Positions 5,357-5,550 of a stretch of DNA of 5,550 nt are shown piece after piece (the stretch's first letter is position 1; each line of letters opens with the position of its first letter). This DNA comes from JAMCZZ01 sp964363695. GTDB taxonomy: Bacteria; Patescibacteriota; UBA1384; XYA2-FULL-43-10; 1-14-0-10-43-13. A program made the position numbers and the translations under genes. The stretch is from contig CAYIJI010000055.1 in NCBI GenBank assembly GCA_964363695.1, positions 1 through 5,550 on the forward strand, written 5' to 3'. Under the pieces are notes generated by a model, which did no database searches, was not told the DNA's origin, and saw only the letters and a list, made by a program, of their open reading frames with translations.

Positions 5357-5402
5357 TTCATTTAAAGAATAAATAAACTAAAGTTTGAACTACGAATTGA
5401 AG

Positions 5403-5550
5403 TGTAACCGTTCACTGTATCGTCATTCTGAAGCCGATTTTAGGCTGAAGAATCTAGCCGTTCGACTGTGCTCAGGCCATGAGTGAAATCGAATGGCGAA
5501 GCGTTACTATTAGATCGTTTCACTACCTGCCTCGCCGGCAAGGCGGGGAT
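5403..5550 (-). repeat. Modular palindromic repeat, copy 3 (inverted, cut by window end)
   Basis: The element begins with TGTAACC at 5403. Bases 5417-5525 are the exact reverse complement of 2028-2136 in copy 2, including the 39-bp internal module (5458-5496). Beyond 5525 the expected arm of copies 1 and 2 is replaced by a different GC-rich palindrome, CCTGCCTCGCCGGCAAGG followed by CGGGGAT. The final GGAT would rejoin the shared GTCATCC terminus just outside the window, so this looks like a swapped hairpin module rather than a truncated copy. Confidence 0.9.

Noticed and set aside
5322..5360. Integron attC site.
   Set aside because: ATTTAAC fits RYYYAAC on the left, but the right side GTTATTC does not fit GTTRRRY. 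The palindrome is too short and lacks the extrahelical bases, and no integrase or cassette is present.

Overview
The window is AT-rich, compact, ordinary bacterial DNA with five plus-strand genes and an unusual amount of structured, repeated intergenic DNA. A Candidate Phyla Radiation (Patescibacteria, perhaps Microgenomates) origin is my best guess. It rests on the small separate SecD and SecF, a DUF1290 small basic protein, an RHH-plus-nucleotidyltransferase protein of a type I associate with that group, and dispersed palindromic intergenic repeats. This is inference; no ribosomal or taxonomic marker gene is present. The standard code fits every gene, and all stops are TAA or TAG.

Layout. 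Bases 1-53 probably hold the tail of an unidentified upstream gene. 54-1025 encodes an RluD-type 23S rRNA pseudouridine synthase. A modular palindromic repeat (copy 1) follows at 1035-1151, then an AT-rich leader with four ATTAG words. 1360-1983 encodes a ribbon-helix-helix protein fused to a shortened sugar-nucleotidyltransferase-like domain. A second repeat copy (1985-2150) sits exactly between that gene's stop codon and the secD promoter and is bracketed by 10-bp direct repeats. secD (2214-3509) and secF (3502-4410) overlap by 8 bp and form one operon for the accessory Sec export motor. After an AT-rich spacer, 4633-5007 encodes the Sbp/DUF1290 membrane protein, closed by a clear intrinsic terminator (5029-5053).

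The last 500 bases contain no gene. A promoter-like pair lies at 5052-5080, then a 217-bp nested imperfect inverted repeat (5088-5304) that could be a structured RNA or the remnant of a palindromic element. Next is a perfect 13-bp-arm palindrome (5325-5356) with the 11-6-11 layout of a Xer/dif-type recombination site. Repeat copy 3, inverted and cut by the window end, starts at 5403.

How it fits together. The genes are housekeeping (rRNA modification, protein export, probable cell-envelope/division protein) apart from the RHH fusion, which is probably a regulator rather than an enzyme. The repeats are the mobile or recombinogenic part. Copies 1 and 2 are direct and flank only the RHH gene. 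Copies 2 and 3 are inverted, share 109 identical bases, and bracket secD-secF-sbp. The most interesting points are the degenerate RHH-nucleotidyltransferase, the nested hairpin with its own promoter-like signal, the dif-like palindrome, and the apparent target-site duplication around repeat copy 2.
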